A DNA stretch of 64,000 nucleotides from assembly GCA_026075535.2 (NCBI GenBank), contig AP026542.1, positions 11,966,001-12,030,000 of the forward strand, written 5' to 3'. Position numbers and translations under genes: made by a program. Of this stretch, positions 33,660-44,199 are shown in pieces (position 1 is the first letter of the stretch; every line of letters starts with the position of its first letter). Under the pieces are notes generated by a model. It did no database searches, had not been told where the DNA came from, and saw only the letters and a list, made by a program, of their open reading frames with translations. The stretch comes from Tricholoma matsutake (taxonomy: Eukaryota > Basidiomycota > Agaricomycetes > Agaricales > Tricholomataceae).

Positions 33660-33910
33660 AAATAGTAGTATTCATATGGATACCCATGGATGATCCATGG
33701 ATGCCACCCATATCCATGGACTTTAGTATGTCATCCATGGATATTCACCCAGATGGACCCGGGTCCATCCACGGTAGTCCCTAGTTGTAGGTAGGGACTG
33801 CCATGGATGGCTCTGATCTGGATGACCATCCTATATGGATGGATGGCAACGGATATGGATATCATGTGGGTGGTATCCATGGATGAACGGATGGTTACTA
33901 TAAATAAATG
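33660..33910. repeat. ATCCATGGAT-rich dispersed repeat
   Basis: Two head-to-head units meet near 33780: one ends GGTAGTCCCTA and the next begins TAGGGACTGCCATGGATGG. The right unit matches 25325-25445 in the inverted-repeat spacer. Possibly a MITE, but no target duplication was defined. Confidence 0.5.
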
Positions 33911-34134
33911 AGTAAATATTGATAAGGAATGACATGGGTACAGGTACAGTAAAAACCCTTTGCACAGGTTGGCACAGGTCAACATAACTGTTGCTGCACC
34001 ACTGATGATTGACATCGCCACCTTCCTCTCCATCACCACCACCACTCAGTCAACTGCCACCACCACCACCACCACCACCACCACTCCCATGCCCATGCCC
34101 ATGTCAACTAACACTGTAAAGTTCAAACCAACCA

Positions 34135-34248
34135 CATAGGGCCCAAACAACACCAGACATTGTTTGGGCCCTATGTAATGTTTTTTTTAAAAGTTCTTTT
34201 CTTTTCTTTTCTTTTCAACTAACTAATGTTTGTATTTGTCTTGTTTAG
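34135..34248 (+). repeat. Hairpin-intron repeat, copy E
   Basis: A perfect 16-bp stem CATAGGGCCCAAACAA (34135-34150) and its complement (34160-34175) enclose a 9-nt loop. The last stem base is the first base of an intron-like segment: GTAATG at 34175, CTAACTAA branch, GTTTAG ending 34248. The sense exon downstream runs to the hAT insertion at 34459 and seems to resume at 36283. Confidence 0.6.
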
Positions 34249-34505
34249 GTTCTATCTATGTTATCTACCATGAGACAGCATCAAGAAGGCAGACCCACAC
34301 CCATGCCACCACTGTGAGCATCTGCTGGCAGGGCCAGTCAAGCGCCTGTTGTATCTACCTCGAACAATGGATCTCCTGCTCCCAGCCCATCCCCACCGCC
34401 TTTATCTCTGTCTGAACATGACAATTCCACATGGATAATGGATCAGGACAACAACACATAGTGTTTGAAAGTCCAGTCTATTGGACCAGAAAAAGACTGT
34501 GGACC

Positions 34506-34949
34506 TAGTGTTTGAAGGTCCAGTCCATGGTTATGTAACAGTCTTTTGTAATTTTGAGATGTAATCTGCTTGTTAAAGCCTTACGACTTATCCTGGCATT
34601 TCAGGACTTTTTGTACACAATGTCAAGATATGATTGAAAAGGTTTTGGCATTATGCCTCAGTGGTTTTTACTGAATTAAATATATTAAAGACAACACAAT
34701 TTTTCCAGTTCATACACTTTTCTCAAAACCTCAGAAAATGTATAGACTGGAAAAATTGTTTTATGTTTAATGTGTTTAATTCTGTAAAAACCACTGAGGC
34801 AGAATGTCAAAACCTTTTCAATCATATCTTGACATTGTGTACAAAAAGTCCTGAAATGCCAAGATAAGTTGTAAGGCTTTGACAAGCAGATTACATCTCA
34901 AAATTCCAAAAGACTGTTACATAACCATGGACTGGACCTTCAAACACTA
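34506..34949. mobile_element. 444-bp hAT foldback MITE nested in the larger hAT element
   Basis: Ends TAGTGTTTGAAGGTCCAGTC and their inverted copy. The whole element is one long palindrome of about 200-bp arms, with paired words such as TGTACACAATGTC and GACATTGTGTACA. Flanks TGTGGACC and CGTGGACC match at 7 of 8 positions. It landed 47 bp inside the end of its host element. Confidence 0.85.
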
Positions 34950-35415
34950 CGTGGACCAAACTGAACTGGACCGATGGCAACTGGACCATCAGTTGCGGTT
35001 GCCCTAACATTTTCATAAGTCCAGTTCATGGTTCATCAATGGTAGAATATCTCAATGGACCGCCCAAAGACCAACTGCAACCAGTTGTGGACCAGACTTC
35101 AGTTGCATCAAGCTTGCAAGGTCTGAATATATGATACACACTATGTATATTAGGTTGCAGTTGGTCTTTGATGGGCTGATCCATTAATTACAATTCACAA
35201 TGTAGGCCTTTGCATGCACACAGTGACCAACCCACCTCTTACACATTTGCAATGTGGAATTCTAAGCTTGTCATCTGGTGTTATCTCTCTGTTTAACCCA
35301 CCCTGATGTCACTTCACCAGCAACATTCACTGAGATAGGCTCATCTAGTCATGCCTGTACAAGATCAGCCTTTTCAAATACCATTTAGACAGAGATAAGC
35401 ATAGATCTCAGTAAA

Positions 35416-35970
35416 TTCTCAGTCATTTTTCATGATCCTATACTCATTCTGACACTAGACCAATGTCGCTTAAAGGTCCCAAACAGATGAGAGGCTAGCA
35501 TTTAGCTGTTCTTTTGCGATGTCCATATCTTGTTGTGTTTGGGGAATGGGATGGGGACCATCTATCTAGGTGAGTTCTCAATCGTTTTGCATGATCCTAT
35601 GCTTGATCTGACACTGTTACAATGGCATTTAAAGGTCCCGAAAAGATGAGAGGCTAGCGCTCACCCGCTCTTCCGCTATGCTCATATCTTGTTGTAATGC
35701 GGGAATGGGATGGGGACCATCTATCTAGGTGAGTTCTCAATCATTTTACATGATCCTATACTTGGTCTGACACTATTACAATAGCGTTTGAAGGTCCCGA
35801 AGAGATGAGAGGCTAGCGTTCAGCCGTTCTTCTGCAATGTACATATCTTGTTGTAATGGGGGAATGGGATGGGGACCAGCTATCTAGGTAAGTTGTCAAT
35901 TATTTTACATGATCTTATACTTGGTCTGACACTATTCACATAGTGTTTGAATGTTCCAAAGAGAAGAGAG
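35416..35970. repeat. 159-bp tandem repeat, about 3.5 copies
   Basis: Units start at 35416, 35575, 35734 and 35893, exactly 159 bp apart. Each begins TTCTCAATCATTTT and contains GAATGGGATGGGGACC. Confidence 0.9.
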
Positions 35971-36282
35971 GCCCACAACCTTTATTTCACTACATATATA
36001 CTTGTTCACAGGCCCCTGCCTGTGAAGGGTAGTGTAGTTTATTTTACGGTTCCTATTACATACATAGTCCTGACCAGTCCTGAACCAGTCTGGACCAGTC
36101 TAGTTCTGGACTGGTGGCAACTGGTCCAGCAACTGTAAGGCAACCGACACAGACCAGTCTATACTGGTCCAGTCTGCAGTTGCATATATATTTTGAAATA
36201 CATGAACTGGTCCGGTTCATGGTTGCACCCCAAGGTGGGCAAAAAACCGGACTGGACTGGACTTTCAAACACTAACAACACA

Positions 36283-37000
36283 ATGGGACAATGGCTGATG
36301 ACAGGGACAATGCAGGGACAGACAGTGAGGCAAAGATGACAACAACAGCCACCAGCACCCATGGCACCTGCTAGACCCCACCGCCACAAGCTGCTGCTTG
36401 TGGGGTGGAAGTGGCATGACGAAGACAGGGTGGGGGAGCAACAACAACAACAACAACAAGATGGGACAACACTAACACCAACAACGAGAAGAAGGACAAC
36501 AATGGGGACCAGGGGACAGAGACCAACAACAAGGAAGAGCACAGAGGAACAACGATGGTGAGGAACAGGACAACAACAAGGAAGTGGAACACAATGAGGA
36601 AGCGGAACACAATGAGGAAGCGGAACACAATGAGGAAGCAGAACACAATGAGGAAGCGGAACACGGTGAGGTGAAGGAGGACAATGAGGAGGAAGTGGAC
36701 AACGAGGTGGAGGATGATGACCAGGAGGAAGAGGAGGACAAGGAGGAGGACAAGGAGGAGGACAAGGAGGAAGCAGACGATGAGGTGGAGGAGGACAAGG
36801 ATGAGGATGAAGATGAGGATGACAACAAGGACAAGAACAATGACAGGACGAGGACAGGACGACACCAAGCCCCCCCCACCAGTGATGGACGACCCAGCAC
36901 CCATACCCACCACTGCTCACAACTGCTTGCAGGGTGGACCACGGGTGCTACAGATGACAGAGGGTGAGGACAATGACAAAGATGGGAACGACTGCTGCCC
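36283..37000 (+). repeat. Purine-rich exon-like repeat with acidic coding potential
   Basis: 18-bp (GAGGAAGCGGAACACAAT) and 12-bp (GACAAGGAGGAG) tandem units make a 127-codon frame at 36584-36967 of nearly pure Glu/Asp/Asn (EHNEEA repeated five times). It looks contiguous with the sense sequence of hairpin-intron copy E once the hAT element is removed. An AGC/GCT hairpin with 8-bp stem is at 36384-36403. A protein is doubtful. Confidence 0.5.
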
Positions 37001-37002
37001 CC

Positions 37003-37420
37003 TCCCTCACTCCAATAGTGAGAAGAATTCTTTTGTTTCTTTCTTGTCAACACCAGCCACCACCACCCCCTCCCTCACTCCAACAGCAAAAGGGGGGGTC
37101 TTGTGTTTCACTCTAGTCAACACTGACCACTGCCACCCCCTCCCTCACTCCAAACATTGGAGGGGTTCTTCTGGGTAAGACATTGCATGTCGCCCCAACG
37201 ATTTGACCTGGCATCAATCATCATTGCCACCACCCCCTCCCTCGCTCCAAAAGCAAGTGGAGGGTTCTTGTGTTTTGTTCTAGTTGACACCAACCACCAC
37301 CACCCCCTCCCTCACTGCAATTGCAAGTGGAGTGTTCTGTTTTGTTCAGACTATCCCTTGTTCAGTCCCACAACCACCCCACCCTCACCCCAAATGTGAG
37401 TGCATGGGGTTGTGATCTTT
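37003..37420. repeat. About 70-bp degenerate tandem repeat, six units
   Basis: Each unit starts CACCCCCTCCCTCACTCCAA. It continues with a variable purine stretch, then TTCTTGTGTTTTGTTCTAG and CAACACCAACC. Units begin near 37003, 37066, 37135, 37233, 37303 and 37378. Confidence 0.65.
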
Positions 37421-37798
37421 ATTTATTATCAGTATATATGTATTGTACATAGTTTATAGAGTCTAGACCATAATAAAAAATGGTTAGACTAATCATTAAT
37501 GCTGCTTGAGAGTTGAGACCTGTGGGGTAACTGCAGGTTTCGAGCAAATGTGTGAATTTTTGGGTAACCAGGTCCCAGGGAAATCTGTGATAATCACTGT
37601 AACTGTAAGGGATTAGTATGGTGTTAATGGGTATATGGGTATGACATTGGACAAGATATACCCAGAAGTTACCCATGTCACACCTAAATATAGATATTCA
37701 AACTCCACTTGATCAAGGCTGTCCAAAGCTGTTGAACAACATCTGGCAGCCATTTTGTGGTTGTTTCCCCCCATCACTTCCCTCTGTAGTGCTAAACA

Positions 37799-39578
37799 AT
37801 GCAGCAGGGACATTTTCCAGCTGCTAGAAGAGTTACTAGTGCTCAATTCACTGCACAGACATCTACTGAGGACTCAGATACAGACTCTGCAACTCCTGCT
37901 GTCCTTATTTCTCCTGTAAAGGCCCATGCTGCAAAAAAGACTATTGTGGGCAAGACAGATGCTGAGGTATGGTCCCAGATTATTGGTATGTGTCAATTCT
38001 CATGCCAGTACTATGATGGAACTCATGAACATTGTCTTGTTTTTTTCAGATGCTTCCGAGTCTACCTGGCATTACAAGGTTTATGATCACTTCAATATCA
38101 CTCTCCATCGTGAGGTGGATGACTGTCAGAAGCCCAAAAAGCTGGTCTTTGTGTTCACATGCAAGGTGGACCCTGCCAATCATACTCCTCATGTTTGTCC
38201 TTGCATGTCTATTGGTCATGGAACCAAGAATCTCCAGGAGGGTGTACAGTCTAGTGATAAGCATCTAGGTGTTGCTGCTGGTGCAACCTCTGTTCAACCA
38301 GCTGGTGAGCCATATACACCTGCAGGCCACCGCACCTTGATTGCTCTACGAGGTGCCAAAAACCATTGTCCTTTCAATTCAGTTTTGGATAGGACTACCA
38401 GGCAGAGGTAGAGATGCTCCAACCTGGAACAATTATCCCTTCTCCTCAAATGGTTTCTCGTGATATTAAAGCTATGTATACTGAGATGTCAAAACATGTC
38501 TGAAATTATTTTATGGTCTGTCATTTATATATTTGTATGGTGTTATTGTTGCTCAACAATATTTGAAGGCTCTCAATAGCACTATCCATCTTGTGCTTGA
38601 TGGGTGGACAGCTCCAATAGTTGCATCATTTCTTGGACCTCTTGTTGTCTGGTGTCATGAGGGAGTTATTTATCGTGCTGTACTGGAAAATATAAGGTTA
38701 GTGCTAATTTTTGTTATGGTCCATGGGTTTGCTGCTTCAATGCATTATCCATCTCAGATTAACCCAAAAACATGATGGAAAATATCTTGCTGAGGTTACT
38801 GCCAGTTGTCTATGGCGATTTGGGCTTGACAAACTTGTTTGTTACTAACATATCTCTTGTTTCATGCAATCTGAGTCTATTATAGCTATTTTCTCTTTGC
38901 ATGGACAATGCAGGAAACAATGATGCATTGGCCAAATATCTTCCAGTGCTTATTCCATCCTTTTGGGGGATGGCAGCTTGTGGATGCTGTTTTCCACACA
39001 TTATTAATCTCTTGGCTAAAGTATGTGTTACTGAAGTTTTACACTATTCTGGAGTCTGGACTCAACAAGCATTCAGATATTTATATCCTTCTTTTTTTGG
39101 CAGCCTAAAAAGAAGGTTAAGGACTCAGAAGCTGCCAATGGTATGTTAAAATCTGTAAATCACTCTTCAGTATTTAAAATCATGTACAGTTGCTGCTATT
39201 GCTGACTCTGATGATTCTGATGATGAACTTGCTGTTCATGAGGAAGGGATTGAGAATGATTCAGCTGCTGTGCCTGATGATGGTAGGGATGCCCATGATA
39301 CTGCCATTGTCAAGACTACTCATGGCCAGGCAATTGAAATGATGAGGAAAAAGGGTATTTCAATTGATCCTCAGGAGAAAAAGATGGCACTGCAACTTTT
39401 TCCATGTGTAAGGATATTTATTTCACAACATTCCACAATGTCATGTCAAATATCAACTTGGCTGTTTTCTTATGCATTATGGGAGTCACAGATCTCTGTT
39501 CTGAAGCTTGGCCTACAGGGTCATACATTTCATGCCTCAGCCTATCTCAACAATAATGAAAATGGACATACAAGCTGA
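37799..39578 (+). pseudogene. hAT transposase, truncated and frameshifted
   Basis: Exon 1 begins at ATG 37799 and ends at an intron (37986-38049, GTATGT...TTTTTTCAG). Exon 2 has a degenerate BED-finger-like segment with FVFTCKVDP. Later blocks are hAT-specific: LVLDGWTAPIVASFLGP (38592-38645), then CMDNAGNNDALAKYLP and CFPHIINLLAK (38898-39018), matching the DGWT, DNA-NND and C-x-x-H-ILNL regions. An acidic linker follows at 39180-39400. The C-terminal dimerisation region is absent, and frameshifts separate the blocks. Transposase would cut and paste hAT elements. I see no TAGTGTTT ends around it, so a link to the nearby non-autonomous elements is unproven. Confidence 0.75.
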
Positions 39579-39579
39579 T

Positions 39580-40045
39580 TATCCAGTGCATCTGTAAACA
39601 ATGGGTTGTTTTCAACATCCATAGCCTCTGGTATCTGAGACCAGCATGATAAAATATGCAATCTCAAGTGGTTGGGTTGTGAAACTTACTTCAGATGGCA
39701 GATAGGTAAATAGTAGGTTAAGATGATTGTAAAGGACTATAAATGAATAGGAAAAGTTAAAGAGCATGATGAGTCCAACAACCTAGTACACTGTACAGGT
39801 CATGATCACAGGAGCCAAAGAAAAAAAGCAGCAAGGACACTTCAAACTCCAATTGGTTTCCGCTTCCTGAACTGTGAAACAAACTGGTGCACTCAATTCT
39901 AAGGGTTCATCCCATCACAATTTTTCGTCCATCAAAGCTCGAAAAAAGCTGAGTTGACAAACTGAATGTAGAATTGAGCACCCTTAGTCATGTATGCTTA
40001 CCTTGGTGATGTTTAGATGTGAGCTAGGGAAGGTTTTAATGCTGG
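39580..40045. other. Gap: nothing recognised
   Basis: AT-rich sequence without coding features, between the hAT relic and the chromovirus LTR. Confidence 0.5.
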
Positions 40046-40561
40046 TGTTGGGTTCTGAGCATTTCAAGCCTAATAATACTGAGGCAGGCACAAGATCACT
40101 CACTATTATTAGGCTTGTAATGTGGGAAGGTCAGGTGGGTTGGATATAAGTTGTAAATGAAGCATTGAAACAGGTGATGACAGCTCCCTACATCCAGTCT
40201 TGGCATCTGCCAAAGTGAGAGCAATCCAGGGGAGGACCCCAGATAATACCTCCTAAGGGTGTTGCGCAATCTGGACAGATTGGAAGCCTATCCCTTAATG
40301 GGGACAGGCTACACTAGAGACAGAGGGAAGGAAACTGAGAAAGGGGTAACTCACTACTAATCACATGAATATAACAAGACAATGGTGTGGAATTAGGAGC
40401 AAGACTCAATGCAAAAGCAGAGTAAAATAAGGAGCGAGTAAAAGGGGGGGGGGAAGGAAGAAGGATCTTTTCTCTATATGTGGTAGTCTATCTCCATCAA
40501 AGCAAGGTCCACGTACAAACAAGTATCAATGAGATTATGTAAGCCTTTCTCCAGGCTTACA
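40046..40561 (-). repeat. Candidate chromovirus 3' LTR
   Basis: On the minus strand it begins TGTAAGCCTGGAG directly after a purine tract (AGTGGGAGGG) and ends CCCAACA. The second LTR is missing because the element is truncated, so the left boundary rests on the CA end alone. Confidence 0.45.
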
Positions 40562-40629
40562 CCCTCCCACTCTTAGAAAAATGTATTGGTCAGTATTAGA
40601 AATCAACCCAACATCAACCAACAACAGCA

Positions 40630-42600
40630 GGTGCATTAAAAAACCCAGTGGGAAAAAGCTACCATGTTCCCTGTGCCTTAACTGCCTTCCAGTGGTCTAG
40701 TGCTTTGCAATCCTTGAGCTCTCGTTGTGGCAGCCAAAGGTCATCACTTTTGGAGTATCCTGACCATCTAACCAGGTACTGGAATCTGCGGCCACACTTT
40801 CATTCATCGATGATCTTCTCGATGTGGTATTCTTCAAGGCTGTTTTCAGTCATTACAGGTCTGGGTCATTCAAGTTCATGGGAAGAGAAGAGCTCAGCAT
40901 CATTCTCAATGTGCCTTTTGAGCAAGGAGGCATGAAAAGTGGGGAACATGTTTGGAGAGTTTGGTAGGTGAAGAGTCTATGATGATATTTCCAGGAAAGC
41001 TTTTGTCATGGAGAAGGGTCTGTTGTAGCACGGAAAGAATTTTGCCACCCTAGACTTGTCCCCGGCCTTGAATTCTTGGCAGCTATGCAGAGTTGCAAGC
41101 ATTACTCTATCACCCACAAGGTATGAGTCTCACCACACAATTTATTTGCGAAGAATGCTTGCTGTATTTTTGGACCAAACAAGGCATCTTTGGCTTCATC
41201 CACATCATTTTCAATTTGGGAGATAATGCCCCATGCAGCGGTGTATTATCAGTAATTGCACCTGGTATTAAAGGAGGGATGATCCTTGGGCTGCGACCCA
41301 TTCAGATTTGGAATCCTGAGAATCCTGTCAACACATTCATGGAGTTCATCATGTGGAAGCAGATAATAGGCAATGCTTGTGCCCACCCTTTTTGGTTTCA
41401 CTTGACATGGAATTGAACACACTGGTTCAATGTTTTGTTTGTGCATTCACTGACACCATCAGTCTGAGGGTGCTATGCAGAGGACATTTTCAGATGAACT
41501 CCTCAGAGTATGCAAAGCTTTCCAGAATCTTGACAAGAACAATTTATTGTGGTCTGATATCAGCTCTAGCAGCAAGCCATTTTCGCAGTACCACTCATTG
41601 AAGAAGATGAGTGTGAGTTGTGGTGCAGTGACATTGGTCCACATAGGAATAAGGCGGATGTCAGATTTGAGTCTATCCATTATTGTCAGGATGCAATTAT
41701 AATTGTCATCTTTAGGGAGTGGTCCCACAAAGTCAAGGCACACATAATCACCTTGTTTCTCAGGAATTGGTAATGGATGTAAAGGGCCCTTGGCCTTCTT
41801 TGTGCCACTTTTGTTGCATTGGCAATCAGAGCATGCGGGGATGTATGCATTTTCAAGATCCCGCTGCATATTCGGCCAATAATAGCATTGCCGAATGTTA
41901 GCATAAGACTTATCGGCACTGAAATGTCCAAGTGCATCATGTGCAAGGCAGAACAAATCTTCATGAAGATGCCCAAAGTGAGGGATGACCAGGTGGTCTC
42001 TCAAGTGACCAGAGGTCATTAATTTTGCGGATGTTAGGCATGCTGCCCACTACATCAGTAAGCTTTTGGCAGAATTCATCCTGTTTGTAGCCCTCTCAAA
42101 CATTGTTGAGAAAACTTTCATCAGCGCTGATTGTTAGGATTGTGTTGCAGAAAGTTGGTTGGTGCAGCCAGCACTCCCATTGCAAAGGGGAGTCAGCTAT
42201 GTCCACATCTTCCAGTGGTTCATCCGGTATTTCCAGTGGTAAGTGGGACAACACATCTGCAACTGTGTTGTCCTCTCCACGGATGTAACATATGGTCATG
42301 TCAAATTGTGAGAGGTGTTCCATCCATTGAGCCTGTCATTGTGACAAGTCTTTTTGGGTATTGAAATTTTCAAGAGTGCAATGGTCTGTAGATAATGAAC
42401 TGTGAACCCAGTAGGTCAGATCGCCATTTTTTTAGAGTGCAAACAATTGATAACATCTCTTTTTCATGTACAGGGTAATTCTTTTGTGCATCCTTCAGTT
42501 GCATAGAATCAAATGCTACAGGTTATGCAGTTTCCCAAGTTGGTCCCCAGCTCAGTACACTGTGTGCCTGTTCACCAATCGCTTCCATCACAGGTCATGA
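40630..42600 (-). pseudogene. Ty3/Gypsy chromovirus pol remnant (RNase H, integrase, chromodomain)
   Basis: From the 5' side: RT/RNase H pieces with YPVHEKEMLSIVCTL (about 42460-42510) and FDMTICYIRGEDNTVADVL (42310-42250). Integrase follows with an H2C2 finger (HDALGHFSADKSYANIR then CSDCQC), core Asp in LDFVGPLP, second Asp in LISDHNKLF and an SECTNKTLNQ block with the Glu. A chromodomain sits near 40870-40700 (EEYHIEKIIDE, FQYLVRWSGY). The RT polymerase domain and gag are gone. Stops are mostly TGA, for example where IIDERK and QIRMGRSP would be expected. Confidence 0.8.
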
Positions 42601-42720
42601 TAGCTGCTCGCACACTTGGACAACATCAATTGTGCATTTATTTACACCTTTTAAAGTACTGACCAAGTAAAGTCCAAGTTCCAGTCTTAGAGAAAGTCTT
42701 ATAAGTCTCACAAAATGATG

Positions 42721-42813
42721 TGTGCACAGCAGGAATTGAACCAACAGCCTTCTGGACTAGCAATCACATGACAACAAAACATGCACACTCTACCACTTAA
42801 GCCAAGTAGTCAT
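42721..42813 (-). repeat. tRNA-derived (SINE-like) sequence 2
   Basis: Minus strand: A box TGGCTTAAGTGGTAGAG and B box GGTTCAATTCC, about 60 nt apart. The ends do not form a clean acceptor stem, so an active tRNA gene is unlikely. Confidence 0.45.
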
Positions 42814-42978
42814 TTAAAGTTACATACATTATATCTATTTATTACTGAAATCTAATTTGTTATATATCATGAATAGATTATTAAATTGACCCCCTCGCAT
42901 CTGTGCAAGGGGTAATTAATATGGGTAATCAATATGTATAATACTAAGCCCTCCCCTCGCAAGCTCGAGGGGAGGGGG

Positions 42979-43352
42979 TAGTGTTGCCACTGGCTCAGCC
43001 GAGGTTTTTCAATAAAATGGCTATAGCATACCAGATAAATTTTCTAAATTCACTAGGATATTTGAGCATATGGATGGGCCCATAAGCCGAGGGGTCTTCT
43101 GCCAACATTATCTAATCGGATCCCCCGTTCCTGACTTATTTACTCGGCTTTGATTTCAAGCTGAGCCATCAAGCCACATTTTGTTTATTAAATAACTCAA
43201 GGACAATTGATTGGTTCAACTAATGTTGGCAGACAACCCCTCGGCTTATGTGCCCATCCATGCGCTCAAATAACCTGGTGAATTTAGGAAATTTATCTGG
43301 CATGTTATAGCCCTTTTATTAAAAAACCTCGGCTGAGCCAGTGGCAACACTA
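42979..43352. mobile_element. 374-bp hAT MITE
   Basis: Ends TAGTGTTGCCACTGGCTCAG and its inverted copy, with perfect 8-bp duplications GGAGGGGG (42971-42978, 43353-43360). Inverted similarity runs well into both arms (CCTCGGCTTATG and its reverse complement). It is non-coding. Confidence 0.92.
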
Positions 43353-43399
43353 GGAGGGGGCCATAACTATCAATTATAAAAATAAATTAAAAACACCCA

Positions 43400-43792
43400 C
43401 CATGAGCAGTTGCTCATGGCAGCATTCGTCTCTCCCCGGGTCATCCCCTGGCCGTCTTGCTCTCCTGTCCCCATTCTTCTCCCCCCCGAACCACCCCACA
43501 AGCAGATGCTCGTAGGCATGGGGTGGGTGTTGTCGTGGGTGTCCCCACTCTCGTCGTCATCTCCCTTCCATCTCGTCTCCCTTCCCTCTTGTCTCCTTCC
43601 CCCTTGTCTCTTCCCCCTCACCTTCCACCCTGTGAGCAGGGGCTCGCAGCAGTGGTGGTGGTGGTGTCATTGTCATTGTCATCACCAGTAGTAGTTTGTA
43701 CCTATAAAAAGTTAGTTAGGATCAAAAAATGAAATGAGAACAGAAAAAAAAACTTACTTAGGACCCAAGAGACGTTGACGTCTCTTGGGTCT
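43400..43792 (-). repeat. Hairpin-intron repeat, copy F, with downstream exon
   Basis: Sense hairpin GACCCAAGAGACGT/ACGTCTCTTGGGTC (43762-43791, 14-bp perfect stem, 2-nt loop). It is followed by intron-like 43702-43757 (GTAAGT, CTAACTAAC, TTATAG), then low-complexity sense sequence with AGC/GCT hairpins at 43631-43648 and 43401-43418 (CATGAGCA/TGCTCATG). Confidence 0.6.
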
Positions 43793-43799
43793 CCCCTAA

Positions 43800-44166
43800 T
43801 CATTGTCATTCCACCCATCGTCCACCCTACAAGCAGTGGCTCATAGGGCTGGAGCGGGTGCTGTTGTCGTTCCCTGCCATCATTGTCATTCCACCCACCA
43901 TCCACCCCATGAGCAGTTGCTTGTGAGGCTGGAGGCAGGTGGTGTGTCCTGCGTGGTGGGCATGAATAGCCGTTCTTGTCATTTTGAAGTTGCACCCATT
44001 CCCACCCCATGAGCAGCTGCTCACAGCAGTGGTTCTGAGTGCTCATTGTCATTGTCGTTGTCATCAGCAGTACTAGATAATACCTAAATAAGTTCATCAG
44101 TAACAAAAACAAGAAGAAAAAACTTACCAATGGCCCAAGAGATGTCAAACGACGTCTCTTGGGCCT
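43800..44166 (-). repeat. Hairpin-intron repeat, copy G, with downstream exon
   Basis: Hairpin GGCCCAAGAGATGTC/GACGTCTCTTGGGCC (44132-44165, one G-T pair). Intron-like 44084-44127 (GTAAGT ... TTTAG; branch sequence less clear). AGC/GCT hairpins lie near 43830, 43905 and 44008. Confidence 0.6.
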
Positions 44167-44199
44167 TTTCTTCATTTGCTTTGCCTTCCTTTCATTGTT

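Larger units (their letters stand above)
34459..36274. mobile_element. Non-autonomous hAT element with nested hAT foldback
   Basis: Ends TAGTGTTTGAAAGTCCAGTC and the inverted counterpart GACTTTCAAACACTA, with perfect 8-bp duplications ACAACACA (34451-34458, 36275-36282). It contains a nested element (34506-34949) and a 159-bp tandem array. Subterminal GTTGCGGTTG/CAACTG motifs link it to the element at 4368-11557. No transposase is encoded. Confidence 0.92.

Noticed and set aside
36159..37053. Minus-strand frames of 180-253 codons rich in Cys, Ser and Val
   Set aside because: They are the complements of the Glu-rich tandem repeats.
37799..39578. hAT transposase relic as the source of the TAGTGTTT elements
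   Set aside because: No TAGTGTTT ends or 8-bp duplications surround it, so the link is only proximity.
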